The notes under the pieces were generated by a model that was given only the letters and a program-made list of their open reading frames with translations, did not search any database and was not told the origin of the DNA. A stretch of DNA of 64,000 bases, taken from Thalassia testudinum. Taxonomy: Eukaryota; Streptophyta; Magnoliopsida; Alismatales; Hydrocharitaceae. The DNA lies in NCBI GenBank assembly GCA_037157565.1, contig JAZHRO010000013.1, positions 35,220,501 to 35,284,500 on the forward strand. Direction: 5' to 3'. The position numbers were made by a program, and so were the translations under genes. This document shows positions 1 through 12,609 of this stretch, in pieces (position 1 is the first letter of the stretch; every line of letters starts with the position of its first letter).

Positions 1-3000
1 TTTAGCTTGGGCTAAATTTATACTAACTAGGTTGTCTTGAACAACTTGCTAGTCTACTTAATCAAATAGACTTAGGTCTGATCTTAAGGACCCTCAAAAG
101 ACCCAACTTAATTAATGTTCATCCCTACAAAAAGCAACGGTCAAAGTTAGAAAGTGATAGTTAATTTTTATAATCTACCATTCAATTTTCTGAACTTCCC
201 ATGTAGCATCATCTTTTGGCATGTCACACTAAGCACCCTTGTCCATCGCAACTTAATGAAATGCACAACAGGACAAGAAGAAGTCTAACCAGTCACAGAA
301 ACATTTCCGTCACTTAATTTGGCCATGGCACGATCAGCTTAGATTTTAAAAAATGATTTGCCTCACAATAATCATCAAATTAAAATATATATATGTATCA
401 CTTTGAAAAAAATTGAAAATATAATTAACATCAAAGACACACATAGCAAACAAATCACCGGTTGCCAAAATCTAACAACGTCGTTCTCGTTTAAGAAAAC
501 ATTGTTAAGGTCATTACAACGTGGCATATCAGATAGTTCCAAAACATGGTACGAGATTCACCGGATGCTACAGGGTGCAGACGTTAAATATCACTTGATT
601 CTCCTTCAACAACAAAAAAATTCCATAGACACAATGACAAAAATAAAACTAAAAAATATACAACAAAGACAAAGTGTTAAACCATTCATTAGTTCCCTTG
701 AAATTTGAGATTAATCTTACGATGAAAAATAAAAGGGGAAGCTTATAATAAATGATGAATCTAGAATATAATCATTTCAAATAAAGGAAAATGTCTCCAT
801 ATTGCAAGAATGCCCTCATTGTCATTATGGAAATGTGGCATAAATTCTCATTAACCGTGAAATTTCTGTAACATGATATAAGCATTAGCAATAAAGCATC
901 GATGACAGAAGACATAATAGAGCATAAGGAAGAAATGAAGTGGAGAAAAACAAAAACATGGTGATTAATTATGTACTGAGTACTTAAAATAAGAACCTAA
1001 TGTTGCTAATAAAAAAATGGGGCATACATTCTGCTCAACTGTATACGTTTCACATAGTAAGATAGAAGGAAGGATGTATTAGGTTGGATATGTAAAAGTA
1101 CTTGTCATAGTAAAAATGACTATAATTTTTTTACATTGAAATATGGAGAAGTTTCGATGATAAACATTTTTTGATAAGAAACTGCAAAACTAACTTTATC
1201 TCCTCACATACCCCCAACATAGTCCCTCTTAAGTGGGTAACCGAAGATGTTATCGCTTAACCAAATGCAACATCATAGGCAATAAATAATTCTACAAATG
1301 GTGGACAAGGATTATAACAAGAGGATAAGAAGTTTTATAACCATAAAAAAAAATTAAATTAAATGTTGCAAAACATTCACAAAAAAATATCTCTACCAAA
1401 GTGACAAGTAAGGAAGGTGCCATTAACCATGCATGCATGATGTTACATTAAATGAGAGAAGAAAGTTCAATGCACTGTCATAAACCCTTGCCATCTATTT
1501 AACATTTTTATTTAATATTGTCAACTCATTAGGATGAGAAGACAACCATCACCTCTAGAAGTAGTAAAACACTTCTCCATATCAAATAAGTTAGTATTAC
1601 TAAGGTAAGGAGATGATTGGTGGAAGATCCGAAAATTTTTCAAAATAGGAAGATCATGTAAGGGATCATGGAATGATTTTATCGTTACACTTAATGAGGA
1701 AGCGAAACAACTCGATTTCTTTGGGACTTTTTAAAAAAAAAAGATTTAATCATCACATTTTAAGGGGGAAGCAAAAGTCTTCGAATACTTTACAACCCGA
1801 GAGTTAGCAACAAGAGAAATGATTAAGGGGCTATCTAGATAGCTCCAAGTTGCTCTCAACTGCAGCTCATCACAGCCTTTACTTTTATGATTGCCTCAAT
1901 CAAAGCTTTCCAGGTTACTTCACAAGTCAAGCCAAAGGTCATGTTTTGCCCCCAAATGTATCGTACCATAGTTGCATCTAAATGGCCCCCCAAGTAGTTA
2001 GAGAGCGATGGTTAAGAATCTAGAGTCAAAAGGTTCATCCAACTTCGCCTTATATACTCTGAAAGTGGGGCCATTTCATGTGGTCGTTCCTTTCAAATAT
2101 AATGCATAATTTAAATTAAACTATACTTTATAAAAGTTTACTTTCAATTTTTCCAACATTTATTCCATTTAATTTTCCTACCATTTATGGTCGGTGAGAG
2201 AATGTTAAAGTTTTGATTTCCCTTGAAATTTTTTATTCATGGGTTTGGTGGTATATAGTTTATAGTGAGTTATTGATGCACTGCTGCTCATTTGCCTTTG
2301 CATCCTTAAGAAGACATCCAATGACTTTGTATGCGTAAGCTATTCTTCTTCGAATTTAGGAGTAATCTTATATATCTTGTTCGATCTAGATTTATTTATT
2401 TATTTGTTTCTAGATTAATCTGTACGATTACATTGAGCTGTTGCTGATTAGGTACGTAGTTCTCATAGGGCAATTTACTAACAATTCCTTGACAGCAGGC
2501 ATCAAAGCATACATTTGAACTTCAAGGTCATTATTTTGCTACTTTTGTATGGCACAGATACTGATTCGCGAAGGGAGAGGATTCCTACTCTGAGCTATGA
2601 AGGGATATTTATTATTAAATATTGGTGCTCCAGCTCAATGGTTTTTGGCTCTTACGATGAGACGAGATTTGCACTGGTTTCCATCAAGGTTCCGTTAGAC
2701 GTAATTTCAAATGAAATTTTTTATCTTATGTGTTACTCATAATTACTATAGAATATAAATAATATAAAAATTTTATTTTTAATTCTTCACATTTATCCGT
2801 CATCAATTATATTTTCTTTTTATTAATTCTCAAATTCATCACATCTATTAATCCATTTCAAATACAAATATAAATAAACATCAATAATAATATATAAATT
2901 TAACTATCATATTTATATCCACTGATCTTTTTCTTACCAATCTAGTTATCCCTCCTTAAAATTTCATAAACTTTATCTAATATTAAACTTTAAATGTCTC

Positions 3001-5779
3001 AAGGTAAGGGATAATTCCTGTTTAAAGGCGTCAGCCTGAAATATATATGCCTTGATTTGGAAAGTTAGTGGGAACTTTCAAAATCAATAAATTGTCGCTG
3101 GAAACTACCCACGAAATAAGGAAATCCCTCCTTTGTAATAGGATTGCAAGTTAAAGTCGGCTCGTTCAATTTAGCTAATTTTGAATCCTTCGATTAGCTC
3201 ACCCACATTCCACTCAATCCTGTTTAAGTTTAATAGGTTGAAATTTGATTAATCCATTTACATAAATAAGTCAAGAATAGGTTTCTGTCTCGTCAACCCA
3301 TCCAACCTGATGAATTTGATTAATAAAAAATATAAAAATAAAAAATAAAATCAATTTATATTTTCAGACCACTAAAACATGAATAAATTATTTATCCACT
3401 TAACATGCTAACTTATTTATTTAAATGAATTGGGTCACATTTTGGTGGGTTTAAATAGGTTAGGTGCAAGTTGAAATTTTTAGACTTGTTAACTTGATCT
3501 AAGCCATTTGACACACCTAATTTTCAATAATAGTAACTATTTACTTAAGGCTTAGTTTATGCTAGAGATTAATCTTTTTTTTTTTTAGGTTAACCCATGT
3601 TTACCATAGGTGTCAACCAACTCCACTTTACCTCTGAAATCTTATATTGATGGTGACTTAAGATAGCTAGTCTTCTTTTCTAACTCATGTTTTCTCCCTT
3701 CTCAGCCCAATACATTATTTCCATTCTATCCTTTTTCTCATTCTTTTTTCCCTCATCTTTGGTGTATTTTGATTAATAACCATTTTAACATATTTAGTAC
3801 ATAATTAAATCGTTAACTTTATTTCAACTACTATAATTAGTATATACTTGTTTATTAGCATACAATTATGACATTATGAATAATTAGTATTACAATCTAA
3901 TTGTCGTTTACCGCGTAAGATAATTACTTTACAATAATTATAATAAATAAATTAATTGCAACTAGTTCGTTTCATTAATACAAACTATAATTCAATTTAA
4001 TTGTCGCATAATATTTTGTTCTAAATTAAAATATTACATAAAAAAATATTTTATGAATGGATATATATTTTATTTATTTATTATAAAAAATAATTCACCA
4101 ACTAATATACCTCACATGCTATAGACAAATATATCTTTTGCCACCTTAACCGTCTTTTAACCCCCTAACTTTTACATCACATGTTAATTCTCATTCAAGA
4201 GACATAAACTACAATTAACCTCCCTTTTCAAGCAAACATAAACATAAGTAAAGATACTAACATTGGTTAGCTAACGAAAGGCTTAAACCAAACCTAAGGA
4301 TGTCCCCATCTTTATAACTTACTTAATAAACACAAATAAGAGATATCCTTCTTGTCAAATAAACACAAACAAATGATGTCTCCTGTCTCGTATCGCTAGT
4401 ACTGATGGTAACCAGCTGAGATAAGGGTCAATTTGTAACTGGGAAAGATTTTGTAAATTCTACATATATCTGAGTTTAGCCCATATTTTTGTTTTCCACG
4501 CAGAGAAGTCATTATTAATCTAGTAGATCAAGATGTTACTACTTGGCACGTAGGGGGTTAAGTTAACCAATAGTAGATTGTCCTATAACATGACATGCTA
4601 CAGCACATGATATTGTTAATTATTTGTGCTAACTTATCCCACATCACCCTTGAAATGGGTTGTTATGGGTTGAGTGATCTTATTTGGGTTGGGCTAACTC
4701 AACCTACGGACCTCAACTTTTCTAAATTATCGCGCTTACCAAACGAAACTTAAGCGGGCATATAAGTAAGGAGGTATATCCATTTAATTTTGATTCAAAT
4801 CTTTGTGATATGGAAGGAAAATTTGCCAACTTAATTCACTAAGCCTATCAAATCCAAATAACAAAGGCATCCTAAAAGGGCTCGGCAATCAACCCCAAAT
4901 AATCTCCAATCAGGCACAAGCCCAACGGCAAAGATAAACAAATAAACTCGTCAAGAGGGTTCAACCCATTCGACTAATACAAACGAAAAAAGGTTAAATT
5001 GCCTGTAACTGTTCACCAAGTTATAACATGCTTGGCCAAGTAAAGAATGAGTCAAATCAAACGATAAGACTAATAACAAGAGTTAGATTGTTAAAACAGC
5101 TACCTCAGCTAATTAAGTGACAGTCATTACGGAATTTAGCCAACGTAACCTTACTGGATCCACATACCTAACAATCAGCGACTGACAACCGAACTTTGAT
5201 TAATGATACCCACAAGTCGAGGATTGCATGGTCTCAAAGCTCCTAACGTTATGACCCCCATTGTTTTAAATAAAAGGATATTTTCTGTGAATATTTCTCT
5301 TGTAATGATCTCGTAACAGTGAAATTCCATAGAGTTGTTGCACTCACCTCCCACACGTACACCTTTATGATTTTCTTTCTTACCTGTGATCGATCTTTTC
5401 TCTTATTTTAACCCAGCAAGATCAATCAAACAAAAAAAGGTCCCGATCACCTATAGGGATATCCTCCATTTGCGTGAGTTGACATCCTCTCTCTCTCTTC
5501 ATTTAACACCAGTTAAGTGAAGGTAACCTAAGTTTTCCTAACATGTGATAGAAGGGAGCTTAACCCTCGCATGCCTGTTCATGTAAGAGATATTTCTCAT
5601 TTTTAACCCCTATTTACATGCTAACACAAGCTTACTAACTCGCCACGTAAGCAGCAACGAAAGAAAATCTGAATTAAGTTACTTGTAACTCGGGGTTTCC
5701 CGAGAAGGACCCGAGCATTTGTCACTTGGGATCCGACACTAATCACCCTTCGGCTTTTCTCATTGTCGATGTGACTTAC
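1..5779. other. AT-rich intergenic DNA, no gene recognised
   Basis: No convincing coding region. The short open frames at 358-708 and 2515-2742 have no recognisable domain and no splice partners. Around 3150-3530 the DNA has repeated phrases of the GGGTCA/TTGACC kind typical of decayed plant repeats, but I cannot assign a family. The stretch 5280-5530 looks like the tail of an old LTR-type repeat, without clear ends. Confidence 0.6.
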
Positions 5780-6220
5780 TACTACACTGCTCGATCCCAT
5801 GCCATATGCATCCTCCAGTTGGAGCTCTCACAAGTTCCTATCTCGTCCACGGGGGGGAAAGGAGCGGGGGGGAGGTCACGTGATTCCTTCTGGTGATCCG
5901 CTGTCACAACGTAACAGCAGGATTCACCAGCAGGCCGGGGGAGCTTGTCAGGAACCCATGTGCCAGCACGTTGATCGCATCACCCCCCCCCACGTAGGCC
6001 CTCGTTTCCCTCTATTTTAATAGCGCAGATAAGTAGCCCCCGCGGGGCACCAGATCTGACACCGTCCCTGGGCCACCGCTCGCTTCCCCCACCCCACACA
6101 ACTGTTCTTGTTGACCGTCTGACCGCCCACTCCGAATATTCCATCCAAATTTCGATATTAGCTAAGATTGTGCCTCTCGCTGGCTTCCTTAGATGCAATC
6201 GTCATTATAATAGTTTATAT
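5780..6220. promoter_or_regulatory. GC-rich island with G-box, possible promoter-like segment
   Basis: A sharp GC-rich patch in very AT-rich DNA. It contains a CACGTG G-box near 5878, runs of G and C, and a TTTTAATA-like box near 6015. No downstream gene can be recognised, so a promoter role is only a guess. It could equally be a fragment of a GC-rich repeat. Confidence 0.2.
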
Positions 6221-6683
6221 GGACGTGTCGTGAGTTTGTTGGATGATTTAATTGGTGAGGAGATTCGTATCGCTTAAAGTAAGAATTACAGGTCTTCAAT
6301 TTGAATTTCGACTGATCCGAGGGGACAAATTTACAGGATGTTTATCCCTTAAATCGAAAATGAACGTCAATCATCTGATGGACGTGTCTTGACACAGACA
6401 AAAAAAAGAAAAACATAAAAAAATAAATTATTTTAATGAAAATGGAGAATTAAATGGAGAATTGTCACTAACTAATTTTTAGGAGGCGTTGATAGATGGG
6501 CATCTCCTTTAAAATTTTCGTTAGATTTTTTTCTTTCATCATTTTTTTTTTTTTTTCAAGTCACAATAATTTCTATTTTTATTTTCAAGTATCTACGATA
6601 TCTTTCACTTTCATTTTTAATAGCAAACAAAAGGACGTAGGTTTAAAAATATAAAAGTTGACATAAAAGTTAACGTATACTAT

Positions 6684-7388
6684 TGTGAATGTGGTCCTTA
6701 CTTGATATATTTCTTTTTTATGTAAAAAAAATATTCACATATGGCAGGATGAAATCAACAACAATCACTTTTGTATCAATGTAAATCACTGAAATCACCT
6801 TCGAAATCAATTTGCACCGACGCAACCACTCAAATCACTTTCGGAATCACTTTGCACCGGTGCAAAATCACAATCTTACTTTGCACTGGTGTAAAGTAAT
6901 TCAAAGTAAGATTGCAACAGTACAAAATTAAATTCCAAGTATTTTTTTACCTATGACAAGTTATTTTTCACTTAAATGGTGAATTTTCACCTTAGGGTTT
7001 CGCTAAACCCTAAATCATAAACCTTAAACTCTAAGTTGAAAAATTATCTTTTAAGTGAAAAATTACTTCTCATACGTGTATTTTCCATAAACCTAAACCT
7101 TAAATTCTAAGTCTTAAATCTCATAGGTCAAAATCACTTTGCACAAGTACAAAATTACTTTTCCTAGATGAAACCGCCCTTGAAATAATTTTGTATCGGT
7201 GCAAAGACACCTTAGAATAACATTTAGAATAATTTATCAACGGTGCAAAGTAATTTATCACTGATGCGTTTTAGGTTAAAGTGATGTGGTGATTTTTTTG
7301 AATGTTGGGGGGCCAACCATGTAACAAACCTTACGTTCTTTTGTTTCTTTACATTAAATATCAATTAGCAAGTGAGCTTACATTCACA
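6684..7388. mobile_element. Small inverted-repeat element (MITE-like), copy 1
   Basis: The ends are imperfect inverted repeats of about 20 bases, starting TGTGAATGT on the left and matching the reverse complement at 7369-7388. The interior has several copies of a GTGCAAAGT/AATCACTTT phrase and no coding frame. A tract of about 50 bases before the right end (about 7320-7368) recurs almost unchanged at the right end of the element at 40586-41075, showing a repeat family. I could not find a clean target duplication, so the class (hAT, Mutator or other) is open. Confidence 0.45.
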
Positions 7389-8454
7389 ACGCTAACATGA
7401 AGCATGCAAACAGGATTCACAAATTCCCTCACGTCACTTTTTACATCACTATCTGCATTCCCTAATTTTTGGCTAAACAAAAATGTTTACTAGTAACACA
7501 TTAATATGCAAATCATTTCATCTCCTCACTTATCTCATCACTTATTCAACCATCCAAATAAACACCCCTCTTCACTTATTCCACACTAACTCATCGTTAC
7601 AGTATTTTATGTCGCATTCAAATGGAACTTGAAATGCAACTGTAGGGATATTGGTAATACATAACCTTATACCATTGGTGCTATGATACACTCGCATCAC
7701 TGGCACTATAGTACATATACATAGCATCATCGTTACATAATGTCGATGTATGCAACATTGGTGCAATATACTCTCATACAAGACCACAAACATACATAGT
7801 GCTATAAGATTCATGCATGCAATGATGTTGTTATATATAGTACCAAAGCATCAGCATCAATGCTAACCTCATATCATTAGTGTTATTTATCAAACGCTTT
7901 GAAGCTAACATGGCCGATCAAGTGAAACTAACGTGTTAAAAAAATTACATGTGTGCGTGGGTGTCTTTTACGTGTTGTCTTTCAAATCAGTGAAGAAATT
8001 GCAACGATTTCCAACATGTGTCTCTCTCAAAGAGAGTTAAGTTTATTTAGAAGGTTAAGTAATTTTAAGGAATGTGAAATTAATCTTAACTCATAATTAT
8101 ATATACTTATAGAGTAGTGTTGATATCAATTATATGTTTACTTGAATTAGTGTTAAGTTGTAGTATTAATCCTTATAATATTTACTTGATAGTGATATTA
8201 AACATATAAAATGTAATAGGTGCCAGAGGTGCAAGTGATGTAAAATTTTAACATGACATGTACCAGTTGAAACTGATATTATACAAACTCGTGTTAAAAT
8301 AGCTAAACTTAGCTTACCAAATGAAGGATGAATCTCCCTTTTGAGAGGTTAACCATCAAGTAAAGTACGTCTAAAATCCAAAATCTTGCTAAAAAGGTTG
8401 ATGAGTTCCACACAACCCCCCTCCCCATTTGCTTTTGAAATGGAGAAAAGAGAG
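7389..8454. other. Intergenic DNA, no feature recognised
   Basis: AT-rich, with loosely repeated CATCATTGTTACAT-like phrases between 7600 and 7880. The frame at 7572-7814 on the minus strand is part of this low-complexity stretch and has no domain. Nothing else is supported. Confidence 0.5.
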
Positions 8455-10000
8455 TGTCACGACCTGAATCCAGCTCCTCATGGAACCCATGAATGACTTG
8501 TCTTAACTAATCCCAAGACCCAGTCATCTATCGGGAAATAACCTAAATGCACAAAACATACAACAACCACACATGCAATGTAGCTAAGCAGTTAAATCAA
8601 AAATGGAAATAAAGTAAAAGTTCAAATATGAAAACATGCCACAAGTGGAAAAATAGAATTCCCTAAATAGCTATCACACTAGAACAAAAAGACATAAGCA
8701 ACAACACATGTTCCAACATGCCAAAAGTACTCACTACAATAAAGATGTCACAAAAGCAAAATGAAAGCAGACAGTCTACTACTGGGCTTAACTGAGCTTA
8801 GCACCTTCTACAACCAATGGTGCTAGCTGCTCAACTCCTTAACCCAAACATATACACATATAATCGTTGTCAGCTAAACGCTGAGTAGAGTAGTACATAA
8901 GAACATTTAAGGCATCTAAATATAAAAGAAAACAGTAAACCATTCATGCATTTTCCAGTTACTCATTATCATTTGTTTCTGTTTATAATCCACTATATGT
9001 TTAATTATTCGCGTATTCTAGTAAATGTTCACATCATCACTTAATCCACAGGTTCCTTAGGGGAACGATCTTGATGTAGTTTTCCCGCGATACAGGATGC
9101 ACATGTGGTACTCTCCTGGCCGAGAGAGCACCCCTTGGTAGTCCTACATCCGATCTACTACCCCGTGTTCATGGTCGCGACGTAGCGGTGATTACGGTAC
9201 GCACGATAAGCGTACGAGTAGCTACCCCGCATTGGCATGCTGTCAGTCCTTTCCACTAGCATGTACGCTCAAACGTACAGCACAGAACAGAAGAGGGGCC
9301 ACACCCCTCAACAGTCTGTGTACCCTCGCCCAACTATTTCAATTTATCCAGTGGGCCTAACAGGAGTCAGTGTAAGGAGGTCAATCCTAACCCCGGGTTC
9401 CAACCCAAGGGGAGGCTAGCTCTCTCCCTACACAAAAGTGACAGTAGCTCTCCTCAGTATCACGTACGCGAGGGCCAACTCACTTTCCATACCAAAGTCC
9501 AAATAGCCAACCAACATGCCTGTATATGTAAAGTGTTCTATCATACATCAATATCCATGTCACTATACTTTGATTCTTTTCCTAGTTTCCCGCAGGGTTT
9601 GTGCATAGTATTCGTCTCGTTTCAATACATGGCATGCATCTCTATTCACATTCTGGTTTCATAATTATAAAGCAGGCAGTTCGTGATTCAACAGGATAAT
9701 CATTCAATCTTATCAATTTACATAGTCAGTTGCTCACAGTAGGGAAAGGTAACAACATGCATTCCCAAATTATAACAAGTGAGGTTCAAATAGTGTACAT
9801 ACAACATTCTCAGCTCTAAGGTTCATCACATGTCCTAGGTTTTAAGCAGATATTTCTAAGCATGCACTTAACAAATTAAATCACATGAATAGAGATGACC
9901 ACTCTACCAAAGTGTACGGATGATATGGGGGCACGAACGGTGGATCCCGATGTCTCCGCAGGTCCTATGTGCACTACTGTAATGATCCGTTACATTTTTA
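8455..10000 (-). repeat. Old, diverged chromovirus-type LTR fragment, minus orientation
   Basis: It begins TGTCACGACC, the inverted equivalent of the GGTCGTTACA end of the Tekay-type LTRs in this window. It then follows the inverted order of that LTR: the CCCAAGACC/CGAGGAAGTAACC-like tract, the region around 9055-9250, the market-like CCTAGG/CATGCA tract and the TACGGA...GGGGGC block near 9920. Identity to the young LTRs is clearly lower than among the young copies. The inner boundary near 10000 is not sharp. No matching target duplication was found. Confidence 0.65.
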
Positions 10001-10159
10001 GCCATTTAAGATGTCTAGAGTTTCAGTCAAACGTCTGAACACGTGCCTGGACATCTGAAAGTGAGTTTTTTCGTACTGCACAGTGCACTCTGTGCGCGGG
10101 CAACGTGCAGAGACCCTCTCTCTCTCCTTCGCCCCTCACCCGAACCCTAAGCCCTCTCC

Positions 10160-10167
10160 TATATATA
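10160..10167 (+). promoter_or_regulatory. TATA box of old LTR
   Basis: TATATATA stands where the young LTRs have TTAAAAGG (14551-14558, 19994, 42233, 55404). It is followed in each case by a CT-rich leader. The older copy therefore supports placing the family promoter here. Confidence 0.5.
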
Positions 10168-10445
10168 CCCCCGTCCCTTCTCCTCTCTTCTCCTCCTCAC
10201 ACCACAGCCACCTCCACCTTCTCCTACGACAAACACCTTTCCCTCCGCCTCTGCTGCAGCCGCGGCAAGGAAGGAGAGACACTGGCGAGGGGAGAGCGAG
10301 GAGGAGCAAGAGCGAGAGAGTGTGAGGGAGTGAGAGCAGGGGAGGAGGAAGACGATTGTAGGAGCTCGGTGGAGCTCGAGGAGGAGCGAGAGCGAGAGAG
10401 TGCGAGGGAGTGAGAGCAGGGGAGGAGGAAGATGACCGTGGGAGC

Positions 10446-10450
10446 TCGGT
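10446..10450. repeat. Target-site duplication TCGGT, left copy
   Basis: TCGGT directly precedes TGTAACGACC at 10451 and recurs at 28077-28081 directly after the GTCGTTACA end of the 3' LTR. The flanks join into a continuous old LTR leader when the element is removed. Confidence 0.85.
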
Positions 10451-12430
10451 TGTAACGACCCGGTTCCCGAGTCCCTACGAGACACGAGAATCGGACCGAC
10501 TCAACTAATCCCAAGACTTAGTCGTCCAACGAGGAAGTAACCAAAAGAGCAGTAAAATAAACCACATTCAGCATGAATATAACTAACAGTAAGGAAGTAC
10601 AGCAGTAAGGAAAGAAACTACTACAGTAGATACCACCACAACAGTAGAACAACATTTATCATATAACAAGAACTGCAGGTAAAGAAAGTACAGCGGAAAC
10701 AAAAACTACTCACTAGAACAGAAACAAAAGAGGTACAAAAGACTGTGGTAAACTCTACTAGACCCTACTCGACCCAGCGTCCTCTGCAGCCGCCGACCCT
10801 GGCTACTCAACACCTGGTCCTGAAAAAGGTAACGAGTGTAACACGTCATCAAAATGCTGAGTAGAGTGGCAAACAAACTAAAGGCAACAGTAGAGTGTAC
10901 AGTAGCTGTTATGTTCTATTACTTCCTTTATTTACATCTTTCAATTTTCTCACTATTTCATTTATTTCTCAAATCCTTTACTTGATCTCGAATGTCCTCG
11001 TGGGAACGATCTTGATTGCAGTCTTTTCCAAAAGTAGAAGTAGCACGTGGTGCTCTCCTGGCCGGGAGAGTCCCCCGTGGTGATCCTACCCTCAGTCAAC
11101 CACCCCAAGGTCACTGACAGACGTAACGGTGACTACGGCACGCGCGATAAACGCACAGGTAGCTAGCCCGCACTGGCACGCGGTCAGTCGTTTCTGTTAA
11201 CGGGTGCGCCCAAAGCACAGCACGGAACCAGGGCAGAGCCCTCTCAGTAACAGGGGTCCAACCACTCCACAGTAACCAAACCGGGGCCTTGCCCCTCCAC
11301 AATCCACGCACCCTCGCCTGACTACCCTGGTTTGCCCTAGTGGGCCTAACAAGTCAGTGAATGAGGCTAGCAGAACCCCAGGGCCCGTGGGGTAGCTAGT
11401 ACTCTCCTAACACTATTAGCTCTCCTCGGTACTACGTACACGAGGGCCAACAAGTCGGTACAGAGCGGCCAATCCTAACCCCGGGTCCCTAGGGCGGCTG
11501 GCCCCACTCTGCACTAAACAGGTACAGGTACTTCCCTTGGTACTGCGTACCCAAGAGACAGTACAAACTACATCTCAGTTCCATTCATTTTTCTTTCCAG
11601 GAGTTCCACTCCTAATTCCCCGTAGGGTTCCAGCTCTTTATCTCAGAACATCATATGTTTCACTTTCCAGTTTCACGTTCTCACAATCCATGATCTCAAT
11701 CATGTTTCTTTATTCATAACAGGCAGCTGTTAATTCAATTTACAGGCAGCTTTATATTCCTTTCCATTTTTCCAAGACTGCAGTATTATACATTCCACTA
11801 GTTTTTCCATCCTAGGGTTCATGTCACATCTTAGGATCTAGCATACAACTAGTTTTCCAGCCCTAGGATTCATGCATCACCTAGGAGCTATCATTCCATA
11901 CATTTCTCATTCCTAGGATTCATGCAATGTCCTAGATTCTAGTTATGGTTCCATACTTTAACATATTTTAATAGTAAACTTAAGCCACTCTACCAAGTAC
12001 AACGGGAGTAATGGGGGCGTGATCGGGAATCCCGCGTGCCTCCGCGACTCCCAAGACTGCAACTGAACGAGGTCCTATCACAAACGGAGCCCGAACGGTC
12101 AGCAAAACGCTGAGTAGAGTGGCTTAAGTTTACCACAGTCTTTTGTACCTCTTTTGTTTCTGTTCTAGTGAGTAGTTTTTGTTTTCGCTGTACTTTCTTT
12201 ACCTGCAGTTCTTGTTATATGATAAATGTTGTTCTACTATTGTGGTGGTATCTACTGTAGTAGTTTCTTTCCTTACTACTGTACTTCCTTACTGTTAGTT
12301 ATATTCATGCTGAATGTAGTTTATTTTACTGCTCTTTTGGTTACTTCCTCGTTGGACAACTAGGTCTTGGGATTAGTCGAGTCGGTCCGATTCTCGTGTC
12401 TCGTAAGGACTTGGGAACCTGGTCGTTACA
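10451..12430. repeat. Rearranged fold-back 5' LTR of the chromovirus
   Basis: Bases 10451 to about 12123 are the LTR read backwards: they start with the inverted 3' end TGTAACGACC and run upstream through the LTR. From about 12124 to 12430 the LTR reads forwards and ends with GGTCGTTACA next to the primer site. Bases 10451-10757 and 12124-12430 are therefore inverted copies of the last 300 bases of the LTR. The first 900 or so bases (promoter half) are absent. The outer end sits beside the TCGGT duplication shared with the far end, so this odd form seems to be what integrated. Confidence 0.8.
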
Positions 12431-12433
12431 AGA

Positions 12434-12445
12434 TGGTATCAGAGC
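12434..12445 (+). other. Primer binding site, initiator Met tRNA type
   Basis: TGGTATCAGAGC, three bases after the LTR end. This is the usual initiator methionine tRNA complement found in plant LTR elements. The same site occurs at 61981 in the second chromovirus. Confidence 0.9.
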
Positions 12446-12609
12446 AAGGTCATCCCGAGAAGTGAATCAACTAACTGGAAAATAACCAATTCACATGTTT
12501 ATAGCTAGAGTAGCCACCACAACATATCTCTTGACATGAGCTCTTAGAAGTTTTGTTAGGTACCGTCTGTTCTGACGTTTCCGTTTTGTTTCGCGTCTCC
12601 TTGCAGGAG

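Larger units (their letters stand above)
10001..10450 (+). repeat. Old LTR, upstream part (U3 and leader), split by insertion
   Basis: Plus-oriented promoter half of a diverged Tekay-type LTR. It has degenerate AGACGTCT boxes (10007-10060), the GTGCGCGGGC tract, a TATA box and then a CT-rich leader. It was interrupted by the element at 10451-28076 and resumes at 28077. An 80-base tandem duplication (about 10290-10450) lies right at the insertion point. Confidence 0.6.

Noticed and set aside
358..708. 116-residue open frame
   Set aside because: No domain, AT-rich and Lys/Asn/Ile-biased as expected for chance frames; no splice or promoter support.
2515..2742. 75-residue open frame with hydrophobic start
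   Set aside because: No homology I can recognise and no plausible exon partners.
12434..12445. tRNA gene
   Set aside because: Only the 12-base primer site complementary to a tRNA end is present; no cloverleaf.
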